Shown: positions 47,000 to 60,490 of the stretch, piece after piece
Layout: every line of letters starts with the position of its first letter
How positions within the stretch are numbered: the first letter of the stretch is position 1
NCBI RefSeq assembly: GCF_000499845.2
Contig: NC_023757.2
Location: forward strand, 186,001 to 250,000
Direction: 5' to 3'
DNA: 64,000 bases
From: Phaseolus vulgaris
Lineage: Eukaryota > Streptophyta > Magnoliopsida > Fabales > Fabaceae
Translations under genes and position numbers: made by a program
The notes under the pieces: model-generated
The model's database searches: none
Told to the model about the DNA's origin: nothing
The model's input: only the letters and a program-made list of their open reading frames with translations

Positions 47000-49819
47000 C
47001 ATGTACATGCAACAAACATGTTGGGACAAAGTTTGAGTTTTAAAATAAAGAATATATTTATAAAATTTTATAAACAATTATTATAGAAAAAAATATTTTT
47101 TATATGCTAAATTAACTTATACAAAAATTTTAAAAAATTAAAACTATGTAAAACTACTTTTTACAAATTAAATTATATATAAAATAGTAATAATTATGTT
47201 AAAAAATATTTTTATTTTATTTTTTGTTCTCTCCAATATTTATGAAGAAAATGGTTGACATAAATAGAAAGTAACACCTTTATTCTGTTTTTTTTTTATC
47301 TCATATTTGAAGAAAAGGGAAGAGAGAGAAAAAGTGTATTGTGAGTATGTTGGTGCTCATGGTACTAAGCATAATGTGTGATGTATTTTGGGTTTTCTTA
47401 TGAAAAATAAACTCACCTTTCGTGTTTTCACAAAATCAATAACGTTATATGTCTACATCCATACCAGCTACATCACTCTATTAATAATTATTTTATTTAT
47501 TAAATTTCAGTATATTAAATATCTGAATATAATACTAAAAAATTAAATTAAATTGTTAAACATTATCCAACTCTTAAATAAAATGACTTGTTTGTCTTAA
47601 TTTTGTAAATTTGATAATGACATCTACACTAAACTATATTTAACTTAATATAACACTTATTTTTTTTATCAATAATAATAATAAAATAATATGAAAAACT
47701 TAGGTTCAAACCTATTACAGAGAGAAAGTCTAAGAAAGAGAATATATTTAATCAAACTTACAAGATTTAAGAGAGTTACCTACTTTTATGTTCCAAAACT
47801 GATTTCATAAGACAATTTTTTCCAACATCCTTTTATATTAATAATTTTATGAAGAACTTTAAAAAGTCTTATTATACTTAATTGTCACATACTATTTTAA
47901 AAATTAATGTTTGTGCTTATCATATAATAATTTTTTTATAGAATATATTTTTTTTATACATAAACAATGATGATTTGCATAAACAATTGAACATTATTAC
48001 GTGTTTCATTGAAAAATTTAATTAAACAACCCTACTTAATCTAAAACCATCTTTATAACGTTCTTTCTTCCAAGAGGAATTTAAATTTATGATGAAATTA
48101 AGGCTTGAGTTCAACACACATTTTATTCATCTCTTCCAATAAAGATTTAAATAAGAAAATATGAAAAGAAGTTTCATCGTCCTCCATGAAAATTAAAAAT
48201 AGAACATTTTGTTTAAATTGATTGGAATCTTATTCCCAATATGCTCAATAATATCACACTATTTAGGGATTTAAATTAAGGATATTTAAAAAAAATTAAA
48301 ATATTTTTTAAGGAGAAAATAGTAATCAAACTCAAAACTCAGATAAGATAATATCTCAAAGATTAACTATAAGCATTAATCTTGATTGTTATCTGCTGCT
48401 ATCTATGTTGAAGATGTGTATATGTTTTTTAATTGGGTTAGAACAACGTTAAATAATAATAAATTAAATATTATTTTATAGACTAAAAAATTATAAATTA
48501 ATTATTAATATTTGGTAATAGAAAAAACAATAAACATGTTATCTCAGCATATGCAAAGTGTGAGATCCTGAAAAGGGTATTAATTGGATACAGTGCTGTA
48601 ATAATGCTTCTCCAACATCTAAATAAGTTGCAGAGGTAATAATAATATGATAAAAAAGGCACAACAAATATTAACCATAGAAACAGTGATGCAGCAGAGT
48701 TGAATACACACAACAACACATTCTGAAAATTATTTTGATTTTTCAAAGGTGGTTGGTGTCTTGTGGGCACAGAGTAAGAGGCTCTTAATACTGGTACATG
48801 TGCCAATGAAGGTTGTGCACAGAAATTGTGATTCTTTGTCTTTTCTAAATTAGTCTTCTACCATTTATAGTAACCTTAATATTCTCACTTTTTTCCTTTT
48901 CTGGCAAACTTCAGATTTCACTTTAGTCCCAGGAATAACACTGGTTTAGTTTGCAACAACTCCTTCTCTCCACACTCTTGAAATGACACCAGAGACCCTA
49001 GTTTTTTCACAATATTACCAAAACCCTTCAAATGATCACACCACCATCATCTTTTTGCTTGGACCTGCTGCATGCAATAACAAAATTTTCACATAAATCA
49101 CAAAGACTCAAACTCATGTTCTTAGCAAGAGATTAATTAAAGACTATGTCTTTTTTTTCTGATACATAAGACTAGTGGTCGTGTTTAAGCTTTTCCAAAT
49201 TGCATGTTTAGCCACACATTCATTATGTCACCTACACAAAATGACAGTACCACCCTTGCCCTCTCTCTGCATTATCTTGCCATATACAAGAATGCTTTGT
49301 GGCAGTTTTGGACATCCATCTCTCAGAAATTGCCTTCATATTTCTTGGTATATATTAATAGCAAGCTAGTGTGATATTTCTCAAGCTCTAATTCCACAAC
49401 TAAAGAAAGTTTTCCAAGGTACCAAGTTGTTGATTTCAACACTTCTTCTACTCCTCTTCCACCTTCTCTCTCTCACCTTCTTATGAACATTTTCTTTAAC
49501 TTTACAAGTAGCCCTAATAAAGCATTTTCTGCGTTTTTCAAACATGCACATCTTTCTTTTCTAGCCACTCACAGATTATATGCAGTCTAATCTCTTACTT
49601 GTTGTTATTAGTAAAGTGATATTACCCTTTTTTCTTTTTTCTTCTCTTAAAATCATTGCTTGTTTTCTGTTGAATTTGGAAGGTAAAAGAACTCAAAGGG
49701 TTGGTTTATATACACAGAAGTAAATTTGCTTTAACTTGTTTCTTTATGTGGTAATGTTGTGTAGAGGGATTGGAGGAGAAACTGAGGGTAGAAGGAAATT
49801 AAGGTAGGGTTTGTGAGAA
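47000..49819. other. Intergenic and promoter region upstream of the MADS gene
   Basis: No gene is recognised. The last ~500 bp are pyrimidine-rich and probably include the promoter and 5' leader of the MADS gene. A TATA-like TTTATATAC (49705-49713) lies about 110 bp before the ATG, but the start of transcription cannot be fixed. Confidence 0.4.
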
Positions 49820-52800
49820 ATGGGACGTGGAAAGATTGAGATAAAGAGGATCGAGAACACCACCACAAGGCAAGTTACCTTCTCCAAAAGAAGAGGTGGC
49901 CTCATCAAGAAGACAAAGGAGCTTTCTGTGCTCTGTGATGCACAGATCGGAATCATCATCTTCTCCAGCACTGGGAAGATGTGGCAATGGTGCACTGAAG
50001 CCTTAAGGTGCATGCCTACTACCCCTTCATTTCACTTTTTCTCAGATCCCTCCATTACAAGAAATATCTATGTTAGTCTCTTTAAAAAATCAACACAAAG
50101 AACAAAAAGGACACTAAACTTTCTTTCAATTTCTGAAGTAAAATAAGGGTTTCTGTTTATTATATTAAAGCAAAAGCCAAAGAAACCTAGTCCTTTGTGT
50201 ATGATGAATTTTTTTGAATACATCTTTAGAGTTGAGTTTTGTTTAAGGGTTCCCTAAAGTGTATATTATTTTTTCTGATAAAAAAAAGTTTTTGATTTGT
50301 TTATACACACAGCTTTCTGTTGTTAATTCTTCCAAAATGGCTTCCATTTCTGGCTAGTTTTGAGCATTAGTTCTGTTGATTTGTTTTCTTCTTAATTGCT
50401 TCTAAAACTTTTATTCTGTTGATCCTGAAGTAAAACAAGGGTTTCTAGTGATTTGTACACACATACAGTTTTCATGTGTTGATTCTTCCAAAAAGGGTTT
50501 CGATTGTGTTAGTTTTCAGCTTCTCTTGTTGATTGATTTCTCTCCTCAAATGTAACTAATTCTGTGGTGTGTTAAGTGTCTCTTTATGTTGTGTGTGTGT
50601 GATGTGAGAGGAGGTTTTAGGTCGATATCATCTTAATTTCATTCTCAAACGTAAGGTTGACCCACTCAAGTGCCTTGGACTTTGCATGTTTCATGTCTGA
50701 CATGGTGATTATAGATCTGATCACTTCAAGCAATGATTTGTTTTCTCAGTGTGGCATGTGCTGGGTTATGGATTTCCTTTTCAACCACAATATACTTGTG
50801 ATCTTCTCTTAAACTCTCTCTTCAACCCTCTAACTTTTCATGTCTGAATCATGCATTCATTTTTCTGGCTAAAAAAACCTATCACATTAATCAAAAACTC
50901 ATCTCTTTGGCCTATTCAATGTATTCATCCACAACTATAACTAGCTACTACTTTTACATTATTCACACCAAACTCAGAGTTAACTAAAATCGTTTGATTT
51001 TTTTTATATTTTCACACCTAAATAGTTGGAAGTACCATATCCAAGTAGGTTGAACTTATGGGTGTTTTCTGTTCTGAGTGTATGAGTCTTCTATGATTGT
51101 TATTTCTGTGTGCTGTTGGTTTTGAGACAATCAGTCCTTGATTTTAAGTTCTAATGTTTATCTTTTGTATGGTGTTTGCTTTGGATTTTTCGATTTAGAT
51201 TTAGGTGGTGTTCTGAGATTAGTTGTTAAATGTTAGTTTCTTTATAGATTTAGGCTTTTTAAATGTGACATTTGCCTTTTGTTTGTGAAATGATTCTTAT
51301 CTGATAATTTTTTTTATATTAAATAGGTTGAAACTTCATTTTGTAGGTTTAAATCACACTTAAAATCTACTTAGTGTTAACAATGGTGATTATCACGATT
51401 TGATCTGATTTGATATTCTGAAAAATACGAAGGTTTTGCATCTATTACACTGTTTTAAACATGAAAAGTGTGTGATTGATCAGGATGGAGCAGATCATAG
51501 AGAGGTATCAGATAACAACAGGAGCTCGCATTGCAGAACGTGATCATCCCCGTGTATGAAACTCACCTGCTAAATATTCATTCACATTCTCATAAAATCA
51601 AAGAAAAAAAAAGTGTTATGAATAAATTTTGAAGGTTTGTATGCATTTGCAGGAAGAGTTTATCCATGACATGGCAATGCTGAGGCAAGAAACTCTTCGT
51701 CTTGAACTGGGAATTCAAAGGTATCTTGGAGAAGACATGGGGTGTTTGCAATATGAAGATTTGAACAAACTTGAACAAGAATTGGAGAATTCTGTCGCAA
51801 AGGTTCGAAATCGTCAGGTATGTGATCAATGCACTCTTCTTTTCAATATGCCAATTGTTATATCTAATTTCAATACTCTAATTTAGTTTCTTATCAATTA
51901 CATTTTCAATTGGTGTAAAAAAATTGAAAGTAATAAGATTTTTGTCCCTTAAAAAATGCATTTAATAATGGATTATTTTTAGTGCTTTTTACAATTTTAA
52001 TATCCCTTAAATATGTTTTTTAGTGCTTTTAATAAAAAAAATCAATAAATGAAAGTATTTAAGGAATAATCTTTGTAGAAAAACAATTACATAAATCAAC
52101 TTCACAAAATATTTACATAAAATTCTAATAAAATCCAACATGATCCAAGTAAACAAATTCTTAAAGACTAATAAAACAAAATTACCCAATTCATTAAAAT
52201 ATCAAATTTGTTGTTTAGTTCATAGCTTTGTTCTTGGTGATCAAAAGTATTTCAAAATCAGGAGAGTTGACACATTGAAACATGAAGAATTGTTTGTAAT
52301 ATAGGCAATTAATTTTTAATGTTCCATCTCTGTCACCAATTGTCTGACATGAGAATCCATGCAGAATGAGCTCTTGCAACAACAAATGGAGAATCTGAGA
52401 AGGAAGGTATAACACTCTTTCACATTCTTCATCTTACACATTAAAAACCCTGCATTTTAAAACAAAACATTATCCATATTTATTCATTATATCTTCTTAA
52501 TTAATTCTATCTTCTTAATTATGATTCAGGAAAGGATCTTGGAAGAGGAAAACAATAATTTGTCCACTTGGGTAAGAATATAAAACTTACAAAACTAATA
52601 TAAGCCCCATTTGAATTTATTACAAAACTTTTATAAATGTGTGTGTGGTTATAAATGTTTGTATTGTTGATGTTGTTATGTAATCAGAATTAAAGATTTT
52701 TTTTATGTGTATATAAGTTTTTTTTGGACTTAGTTTATGTTTAGATAACTTTTTTTTAAAGTATTTTTAGAAGAGAAAAGTAAAAAATAATACATTTTTT

Positions 52801-54351
52801 CTATAAACTAAATATATCTATATATAAAGGTAAAAATAAAATTTTAAAAAATGATATAAAATATTTCTTATATTAACCTTTTTTATCATAAAAATATATA
52901 TAAATAAATAAAAGGGTACTTGTGATACCCCAACCATCTACAAATAGTCAAGTGTACATAAATGAGATTACAAAAATGTCAATTCAAAATAACCATAAAC
53001 CTAAAAACTTTTCCCTCACATTTAACCCGTGTAGTAGCAAACATATAGGGTAAAAATAAAGTCATCGAAGATTAGATCTCTCTGATACAACAGAAAAAGA
53101 CTCAATGGAGGAAAAAAAAAGATAATCTCCTTCATAAATCATTGTTTAACTCCATATCTGCTACTTATAACTCTCATAAATCTTGACCTGGATGTGACTT
53201 TAAAAAAAAACCTCCATTACTTCACAAAAACCTTCATCCCTTCTATGAATTAATTTAAACATGATTAATTTTAACTTTAATAACTCATTTTATTTTTCTC
53301 TTATGTTTACTTGTGGAAACTTAGTTTTGTTTGGCATAATAACATTAGATGATGTATATGTTGTTAACAAAAAGTTGGGAAGAATGGATTCAGGAACAGA
53401 GAGCAGTGTTGGAGTTTGAGAAGGCTAGAATGGAAGCAAGCAAAGGAATGAATGTGATGGATGAGTTTTCATTGTTTGAAGACCAACCTGCTGGCAGCAT
53501 CCTTCAACTTGCTTCCCCTGTGCTTCCTCACTTTCACCCTTATCTTCAACTTGCACAACCCAATATCAACCCTCACCAAGATACCAATATATGGTATATA
53601 TACATATATCTATCTCTTTATACTCTTTATATCTATCTCTTTATACATTCTCTTATACAACACTATATACATATGCATGCATGCATATGTTTTTTTGTTG
53701 TTGACAGTTTCAAAACATGAATTGTGTTTTTTTGGCTGAGTAGTTTCTTCAAGAAACTATATGAAGTTTTGGAGTTTCCCTTTCAAGTTTTGCATAATTA
53801 TTTTAGAAAATATGAGTTTCAGATTGTTCATTATACAACTTCTAATTATTGATGATATAAAAAAAAAGATATTTTTATTATTTTATATAAATATTGAAAT
53901 TTTTTAAACAAAGAAAGAGGGTTGTACACTGAGAAGATTGTCAATCTATATTTTTCGTAGTTTATGGAATAATGGAAGTTGTTGTTGCTTTTTCATTTTC
54001 ACCTTCAATCTATCAATTATTTTAATCTCTTTTAACGAGATAAATATAAGAATGTTCTTAATAAATGATAATATTTACCAAACATTGAACATAAATAAAT
54101 TCTCAATAGTGTTTTCAGAAATATCATTCCTCCATAATTTAATCCACACAAATGAAATTCAATTAATGTGAATAATGTTGATCTCTAGTGTCTTCATGTG
54201 TGTTTGTACCATTTTCAGACTTTTTTATTTTATTTTCTTCATATGCATCATCACCTCTATCATTTTTCTCTTATTTTATTTTCTGAGTATATATTATATT
54301 AATTATATATCTTGATGAATATGATATGTGTGGTTTGTGATGACTTGCAGA
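49820..54351 (+). CDS. B-sister MADS-box transcription factor (TT16/GGM13 type)
   Basis: Six coding exons join in frame: 49820-50007, 51484-51553, 51653-51817, 52365-52406, 52530-52571 and 53394-53593. They give about 235 residues; Arabidopsis TT16 has about 250. The MADS domain (residues 1-60) reads [20 protein letters not shown] and then [20 protein letters not shown], followed by an I region, a K domain (coiled coil around [20 protein letters not shown]) and a C-terminal PI-derived motif with LQLAQPN. B-sister proteins act in ovule and seed coat, including endothelium pigmentation, and bind CArG boxes as dimers. Intron 1 (1476 bp) is long, as is common where regulation lies. The last donor leaves TG, and the next acceptor (CTTGCAG, 54350) supplies A, so the stop would be split across exons. 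The exon 6 acceptor is a best guess. The first K-domain exon (165 bp) may be two ancestral exons fused. Confidence 0.85.
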
Positions 54352-54399
54352 GTAATTTATGGAGTGATTTCTTCAGGGAATGAAGAGGCTATAATTAAT

Positions 54400-55940
54400 A
54401 TTATCCTTGTAATAATATATAGATACATTTTCAACCCTCTTTCTTAAGGAAACATAGCTTGGAATTGACACTATAATTAATAACTTGTTACTCTCATTTT
54501 TTTTGTTTTATTTTCAATTAATTAAGTATGTACATCAAATTTAATTTTAGTTGTTTTGAGGATATGTGTTTATGGTAGAATAGAGATACTAGATAATTGA
54601 TTTAAATTGAAAGATGTAGGTGTCAACTAGTTGAAATATCATAGTTTTTTAATAATATATTTTTTAAATATATATATTATTCGTTTGAATGTTGAAATGA
54701 CTTTAATTATAATTTTCTCAAATATATAATTATATTTTTTTATAATTTAAAAAATAAAATAAATATTTAGATAATACTTTAACAGAAAATAATTTATGAC
54801 TATAGATTAAATATTACCCTAAAGTTTTCTTTTTTACATTTTTAGAATTTTTTTTTGGAACATTACTTTCAAATAGATTCTAATTTAAAAAAAATTATTC
54901 CACAATGATAAAATTCAATATAAAAGATTTTAGAATAAATAATTTAAAAACTATATTTTTTGAAATCAAAACACATTCAAAAATATATTTTGTTCCAATG
55001 ACTTCTAAAAATGTGTAATCAAAATGTCTTTTATTAATTTCGAAACGTTTCAAGAAATTTAAAATGTTAATTTTGTTTTTCAAGTGAGACTATGAGATGT
55101 AAGGAGAAATTAAGGAGGTGCCAAAAGCAATTTTTTTGTCTCTCTCCCATTAACCCTTAACTCCTTTTTTTTAAAGTTTTTTTTCCATACAATAAACTTT
55201 TTTAAACAGATAAAAAATTAATTTTTTATTTAATTACTGAAATAAATGAAAAAAAAAATAGGAATATACCTAATCTAAATAAATAAATAAACTTTGTAGG
55301 TTGGATTGAATTGAACTTTTTTTAGAAAATTCCATTAGAATTGGGTTGGATGCATGGTTTTCAAATCACATAATCTCCATATCTAAGCTAGTTACATGAA
55401 TATATAATAAAAAAAATCATTTATCTTATACTTTACTCTATAATCATTAGTAAAAAAGAATTATTTAATTGTAGGTGGCCATAAAGTACTCCAAAAGTTT
55501 TGAAAATTAAACTTTTACCTTTAAGTATTATTTTATTGGTGAAATAAAATAGTAATCCCCTCAAAATTTTGATTTTGGCTTCCTAACCTCTGCATCCTTC
55601 TCACTCTACCCCATGATATTATACTAATCATCTATATTTAGCTTTTCCAATTAAAAGTAGAGAACAATTAATTTTAATATGTAAAAAAATTAAATCAAAT
55701 ATCTTTTCAAGGTAAAAACAAGTTGTTGCAAGTCATTTTCTTTCTTTACTTTTTGTGTCTATGTAATTGGGTCTCAGAATTTCTTTACAAATTAAAAGAT
55801 GTCTTCAATGTCAAAAGATCATTTAGCATTTTTCATCAACAAGATTTTTGTGAATGATGATATGTTCAGAACCTTGTATTAAATTATAATTGAATTTTAA
55901 AAAAAATAATGGCATGATAAAGTAATTTTAAAATTATATG
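54400..55940. other. Intergenic DNA downstream of the MADS gene
   Basis: 54400-54480 is probably the 3' untranslated region. The rest is AT-rich with no gene or defined repeat. Confidence 0.4.
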
Positions 55941-55944
55941 GTAA

Positions 55945-56235
55945 ATTACAAGAAAATCATTAAATAGAAATCAATCTTATATATTGACAAAATTAGATAT
56001 TATTTTAAAGACTAAAAAAATTATTGATATCTAAATTAATTTCTTGATAAATAATCTCTAAATTAGTATCAATAATAGAAAATAATTTAGATACCAATAA
56101 TTATTTTAGTCTCTAAGATAATATATAATTTAGTTCATATAAAAACTAATAACTTTTTATTATAAAATTGGTTTTTAATTAATAATTTTTTTTTATATCA
56201 AAGTAATATTTTTTTCATTATTTTCATGATAGAAT
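55945..56235. mobile_element. Foldback MITE family, copy A
   Basis: It starts TACAAGAAAATCATTAAATA and contains ATTGATATCTAAATTAATTT and its near-reverse (TTAGATACCAATAATTATTT). The same wording occurs at 59475-59853, 61100-61300 and 63565-64000. The leading CAAGAAAATCATTA resembles CACTA-type ends, but the class is uncertain. Confidence 0.55.
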
Positions 56236-56497
56236 TTTACTTTTTTTGGTGTGAATATTAATATCACTCTTATCAGTTGGACCAACTTTTACTGGTTTAG
56301 TGCAGTGGGGTAGTAGTTTAATTTTCTTTTTCATTTCAATGCACTATAATATCCAAATTGTGGGTGTGAAATGGACAAGCAAAGAAGAACTAAATGAAGA
56401 ACAATAGCACAGGATTGCAAATAGCATGTTCTTTACAACAAAACTAAACTATTGATTCACTTCACAAAATCCATTGTTTTTCACAATTGCTTTTTCT

Positions 56498-57466
56498 TCA
56501 TACTCTTTGCAATGGTGACAACATCCATCTAAATTTTTCTGCTACACAAGCCATTGAGTAAATTTGACTGCATGCCTCTTTGAGGACATGGAGAAAAATC
56601 AAAAGAAATATGCCTCCAAAAGCAGCAACTCTCAGCACCAATCTTTCTGGTGGTGAGTTCACTGTCAGATAAACACAATCCACAGTTATCAAGATCCAGC
56701 TAAACTTTTCCATCAACACTCTGATGAACAGCAATTTTCCTGCATAATTTTCCCCTGAGATTTTGCATATGATCCTCAAACACAACACCCCCACAACAAA
56801 AAAAGTGGTCATTGACCAACCCCTGTACCTCACCAGCTTCCCTCCCACAACCAAGGCCTCTTTCCTGCACACACAAGAGGCACACTCACCTGAAAATGTT
56901 GAGGACATGAGTGCATCAAAGCCTGTGTAATAAGGCAGCACAACAGAATCCAGATACAAGCTTGCATGCAAAATGCCAGACACTGTTGAAGCCACAAAAA
57001 TAGTGTACTTGAAGTCCTTATCAGCTCCACTGTCAAAGGACAAGGCAGAAATCAGAACCATCAGAAGAATTGCAGGGCCAAGGCAAGAGAGTGGGAATAT
57101 TGTGTTGATTTGAGGACCCTTTGCAAAGGCCAAGATTATGATTGGGAGGGACACTGGCCCAGAGGGCAAAAGGAATCTCTTTGATTGACTCAAAAAGATT
57201 CTCCCTCTTCCACCACTCATCATGTCCATTATCACTGTGACAAGAGTGAGCAAGTAAGAAGCTGTGGTGAAGAGAAGCACCAAGATATCAACAAGAAGAG
57301 GATAGTTTGAAGGGTATGTTTTGTCACAGAAATAATGGTAAGGGCAGTGGATAGTGTCCAAGGTTTCCTCCACTTGCCAACTGATGCACTTGAACAATGT
57401 GGCATGAACTTGTTCTTGGTCCCATTCCAATGTTGGGTATGTTGGGAGCCAGAAGAACATGTTCAT
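56498..57466 (-). CDS. Unrecognised plant multi-span membrane protein
   Basis: A single-exon frame of 322 residues is clearly protein-like, with several hydrophobic segments. I see probable membrane spans at about 57-80, 105-116 (short), 124-145, 154-177, 219-235, 252-270 and 277-296. The N-terminal 55 residues look soluble and hold several cysteines (CISWQ and CPYHYFC). A cysteine cluster (GECASCVCRKEA, Cys195, 198, 200) sits between spans. I recognise no transporter or enzyme motif. It reads like the plant-specific uncharacterised transmembrane proteins often found in legume genomes, but I cannot name a family. ATG 57466 opens the frame (MNMFFWLPTYPTLEWDQEQV). Downstream is the foldback repeat copy A. 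Frame length without stops in an AT-rich region supports a real gene. Confidence 0.75.
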   Translation of the reverse strand: MNMFFWLPTYPTLEWDQEQVHATLFKCISWQVEETLDTIHCPYHYFCDKTYPSNYPLLVDILVLLFTTASYLLTLVTVIMDMMSGGRGRIFLSQSKRFLLPSGPVSLPIIILAFAKGPQINTIFPLSCLGPAILLMVLISALSFDSGADKDFKYTIFVASTVSGILHASLYLDSVVLPYYTGFDALMSSTFSGECASCVCRKEALVVGGKLVRYRGWSMTTFFVVGVLCLRIICKISGENYAGKLLFIRVLMEKFSWILITVDCVYLTVNSPPERLVLRVAAFGGIFLLIFLHVLKEACSQIYSMACVAEKFRWMLSPLQRV

Positions 57467-57926
57467 TATATGGTTGTGTTGGTAAATTAAAGTTTGATCT
57501 TATAAATAAGAACCTTGTGGATAATTTTTTTTGTTGGTTGGGGTACTCAACTTCAAGATGAAGTGGATGAAGAAAGACCAACTAATCAAAATTCCATCTT
57601 GCAGTTAAAACAACACTGTGGCCTCATTTATTTACTTTGTTTATGCAGTTTCCTCTGTCAATTGCCTTTCAGAGAGGAGTTCAGTTCCTGTCTGAAGCAT
57701 ACCAAGTGTTGAATGTAAGCAAATTTTTTGAAGGTGTTGTTGAATTTTGAAGTGAAGAAATGGTGTTAAGATTAAGGCAACGTGAGTCCAAAGGAAAAGG
57801 GATTTTGTTTGGTGAGTGATGAACATTTATTGATTGCATGATGTGCTACCAAACTGATAGTATCATCAGCTATGTACAAACAAAAACTGGTATACCAACA
57901 GCACCTCATATTGCAGAATTTGTACC

Positions 57927-58150
57927 TGTTGGTTCGAGATCTCACATATACTAGAGATTAAGATATTTCATAATATATATGTAGGTAGAAATCTCACCTT
58001 ATAAACCAGTTTTATGAGGTTAAGTTAGATTTAAAATTTACTTCTTAATATGATATCAGAGTTATTTCAAGCCTATTCTAAAGATCGTTTGTTGGACTTA
58101 TTAGACCACCTACTATCGGACCAGACCATCTACCGTATGTAATTCCACAT
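57927..58150 (+). mobile_element. TRIM-like LTR element, degenerate copy 1
   Basis: An LTR-like segment begins TGTTGGTTCGAGATCTCAC and ends before TGATATCAGAGTTATTTC (58051), which resembles a primer-binding site for initiator methionine tRNA (TGGTATCAGAGC). The internal piece (GTTGGACTTATTAGACCACC and TACTATCGGACC) matches the second copy at 60340-60410. There is no second LTR. Confidence 0.65.
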
Positions 58151-59470
58151 GTGTTTCTTTGTTTGTCGTGTGAAACCAATTGAAGTTAATAATGAAATTT
58201 AGTGTTTTTACTAATCTTGGAGAAATGCAATTTGGTATGTGAATTAATGCTTTCACCTTCTTCTTTAAGACAAGGTTAACTTGTCGTTTTCTTGCAACAA
58301 AAGTGAAATTGAAAAGATCTTCACCAAAAGAAGAAACAATTTAATAATGCATTACTGCAACTTTTCATACATTTTCATTCATCAATTGCAATTCTTTAGA
58401 AGAGGATCTCATGTTTTCATCTCATGTGTAACTTTATTCTTAGCACTTTTCTATACTTTTTTATATCATATATTTTACATTATTTCAAGCACTTTTCAGT
58501 AAAAGATTCATTTTCGTCAACAACGAAAGGCAACAAGAACACAACATTTTGTTGTATTATTCTTTTCACACATGCATAAGAGAAGAGAAGGAATAAATTT
58601 GCTAAAATATTTGTTTAGGTTATCAATTAAAGAATTTTACTTTGTAGAAGTATATATTATAAGCTTGGTAATATAGACACTTATATAGAGACACACAGAA
58701 AAAAATTATAATTTTTAAAATATAAAATACGGTAACACGGATTTATATATTATATAATTATGAATTTAAATACTATGGTTCTACGAGTGTTAGTGTTAGA
58801 TACGTGTATTCAATACAGACACACCATTTAAGAGATGTGTTCGCTAATAGACTGTAAGTCATGATTTTTTAACTTACAATTATTATTTTCAGTATTTCTA
58901 CTTTTGTTATTTTTTATATAATTTTTATGGTGTGATGCAAATAATTTACAAATGCTAAGATAATATTTAAAATCTTAATATTGTATAATGATGCTTTCGC
59001 ACATTTTTTTTATATTAAAAAACAGTTTTTTTTATACATTATAACTAAATACAATATAAAAGGAAAGTGGCTTAACTAAGATAGGGCATTAATTAGGCAA
59101 GCAAAGTAGTTGATGTTATTTATATTTGGGCAAATAAATGATATAGGTTTTCTTAATTAAATTTAGTTTGATTAGCTTTTGCTTAATGTCTCAAAAACTC
59201 GAATAAACATATCTCAAATTTCTAATATATTTTCAACATTTTTGTGGGAATATAGAAAATAGAGCAATGTTAATAATTTCTTTACAGTAGTTTATTATGC
59301 ATCTGTTCCTTTAAAGGAACCAAAATATTAATATTAATTTTAAAATTAATAGTAACTCTCCATATTTTCCAAGAGAATAAACTCACTTTAGAATATCACA
59401 TATATGGGTATGAATCTAAAGACTACCTCTTGACTATGTAGATCATTTTCACACATGAACGAATATCATA
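58151..59470. other. Intergenic DNA
   Basis: AT-rich; no gene is recognised. Confidence 0.4.
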
Positions 59471-59474
59471 TATT

Positions 59475-59853
59475 ACTATTAAAAAATTATTAAATAAAAA
59501 TTAATTTAAAAAAAAAAAATAGTTAGTTACTATATTTTTTAAATTAAATATTATTTTAATAACAAAAAAATGTTAATATCTAAATTAGTTTCTATAATTA
59601 ATAAATATTTTATGAATTAATATCTAATTAATTACTAAAATTTTAACTATCAATTATTTAGATTATAAGTTTAGTAACTAAAATTTTATTAGCTAATTAG
59701 ATATCAATTTAAAAATTATTTATCAATAGTAAAAATTAATTTAGATATCAATAGTTTTTTAATTTATAAAATAATATTTAATTTAATTAATATAGTAACT
59801 AATTATTTTTTATGTTTAAAAGTAATTTTTATTAATGATTTTTTAATAGTGAT
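59475..59853. mobile_element. Foldback MITE family, copy B (most complete)
   Basis: The ends are inverted repeats: ACTATTAAAAAATTATTAAA on the left against CACTATTAAAAAATCATTAA read from the right end. The body is largely self-complementary, with TAGTTAGTTACTATAT near the left and ATATAGTAACTAATTA near the right. It has no coding capacity. It is the best template for the family also seen at 55945, 61100 and 63565. Confidence 0.7.
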
Positions 59854-60215
59854 ATATATTATATGGTGGCATATGGCATTTTATTAATCAAAGGTGCACT
59901 TTTAATAAAAGAGGTATATATTAAGACTAATATTATTGACAAAAGATATTCTCATAGCTAATCTAAAGGATATATATTCAAAATATAGAAATTTATGCTA
60001 CATGTCTGTCTAAAGTTATAAATTTTGACATGCAGGGAATAATTTAGTTAATATTTTTACATATAAAATGGAAAAGTGATATCCTATAAAATGTTAGAAT
60101 AAAGGAATCATAATATTAATAATAGATTATGAAACTTATAAAATAAAATTAATTTAGACAGCTTTTTAGACTAAACAAGTAACATATTATATTAATATGT
60201 AAATATAGACATTTT
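59854..60215. other. Intergenic DNA
   Basis: AT-rich; no gene is recognised. Confidence 0.4.
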
Positions 60216-60490
60216 TGTTGGAGATCCACGTCGATTAGAGTCTTTTATTGTATATAAGTGGGGTGCAAACCTCATCTCATTGAGCCGGTTTTATGGGGTT
60301 GAGTTAGGCTTAAAGTCCACTTCTTAATATGGTATCAAAGTCATTTCGAACCTATCATAGTGATGTGTTGGGCCTATCGTGCCATCCGCTATCGAGCTGC
60401 TATCGGACTATCCATAATATATAGTCTCACGCACGAGTTGTCAGTCTCGGCGTGAGGGGTGTGTTGGAGATCCCACATCGACTAGAAATT
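60216..60490 (+). mobile_element. TRIM-like LTR element, copy 2 (LTR, primer site, polypurine tract, partial second LTR)
   Basis: The left LTR (60216 to about 60328) begins TGTTGGAGATCC and contains GTATATAAGTGGGGTGCAAA. A primer-binding site TGGTATCAAAG follows at 60330. The internal region is only about 120 bp and ends in a polypurine tract, GTGAGGGGTG (60452-60461). The second LTR starts at 60462 (TGTTGGAGATCCCACATCGA) but is cut off after ACTAGAAATT. Without coding capacity and with a ~113-bp LTR, this fits a terminal-repeat retrotransposon in miniature. It is the family's best copy here. Confidence 0.8.

Noticed and set aside
57900..57960. tRNA-like GGTTCGAGATC
   Set aside because: It is the start of the TRIM-like LTR; no cloverleaf can be drawn around it.
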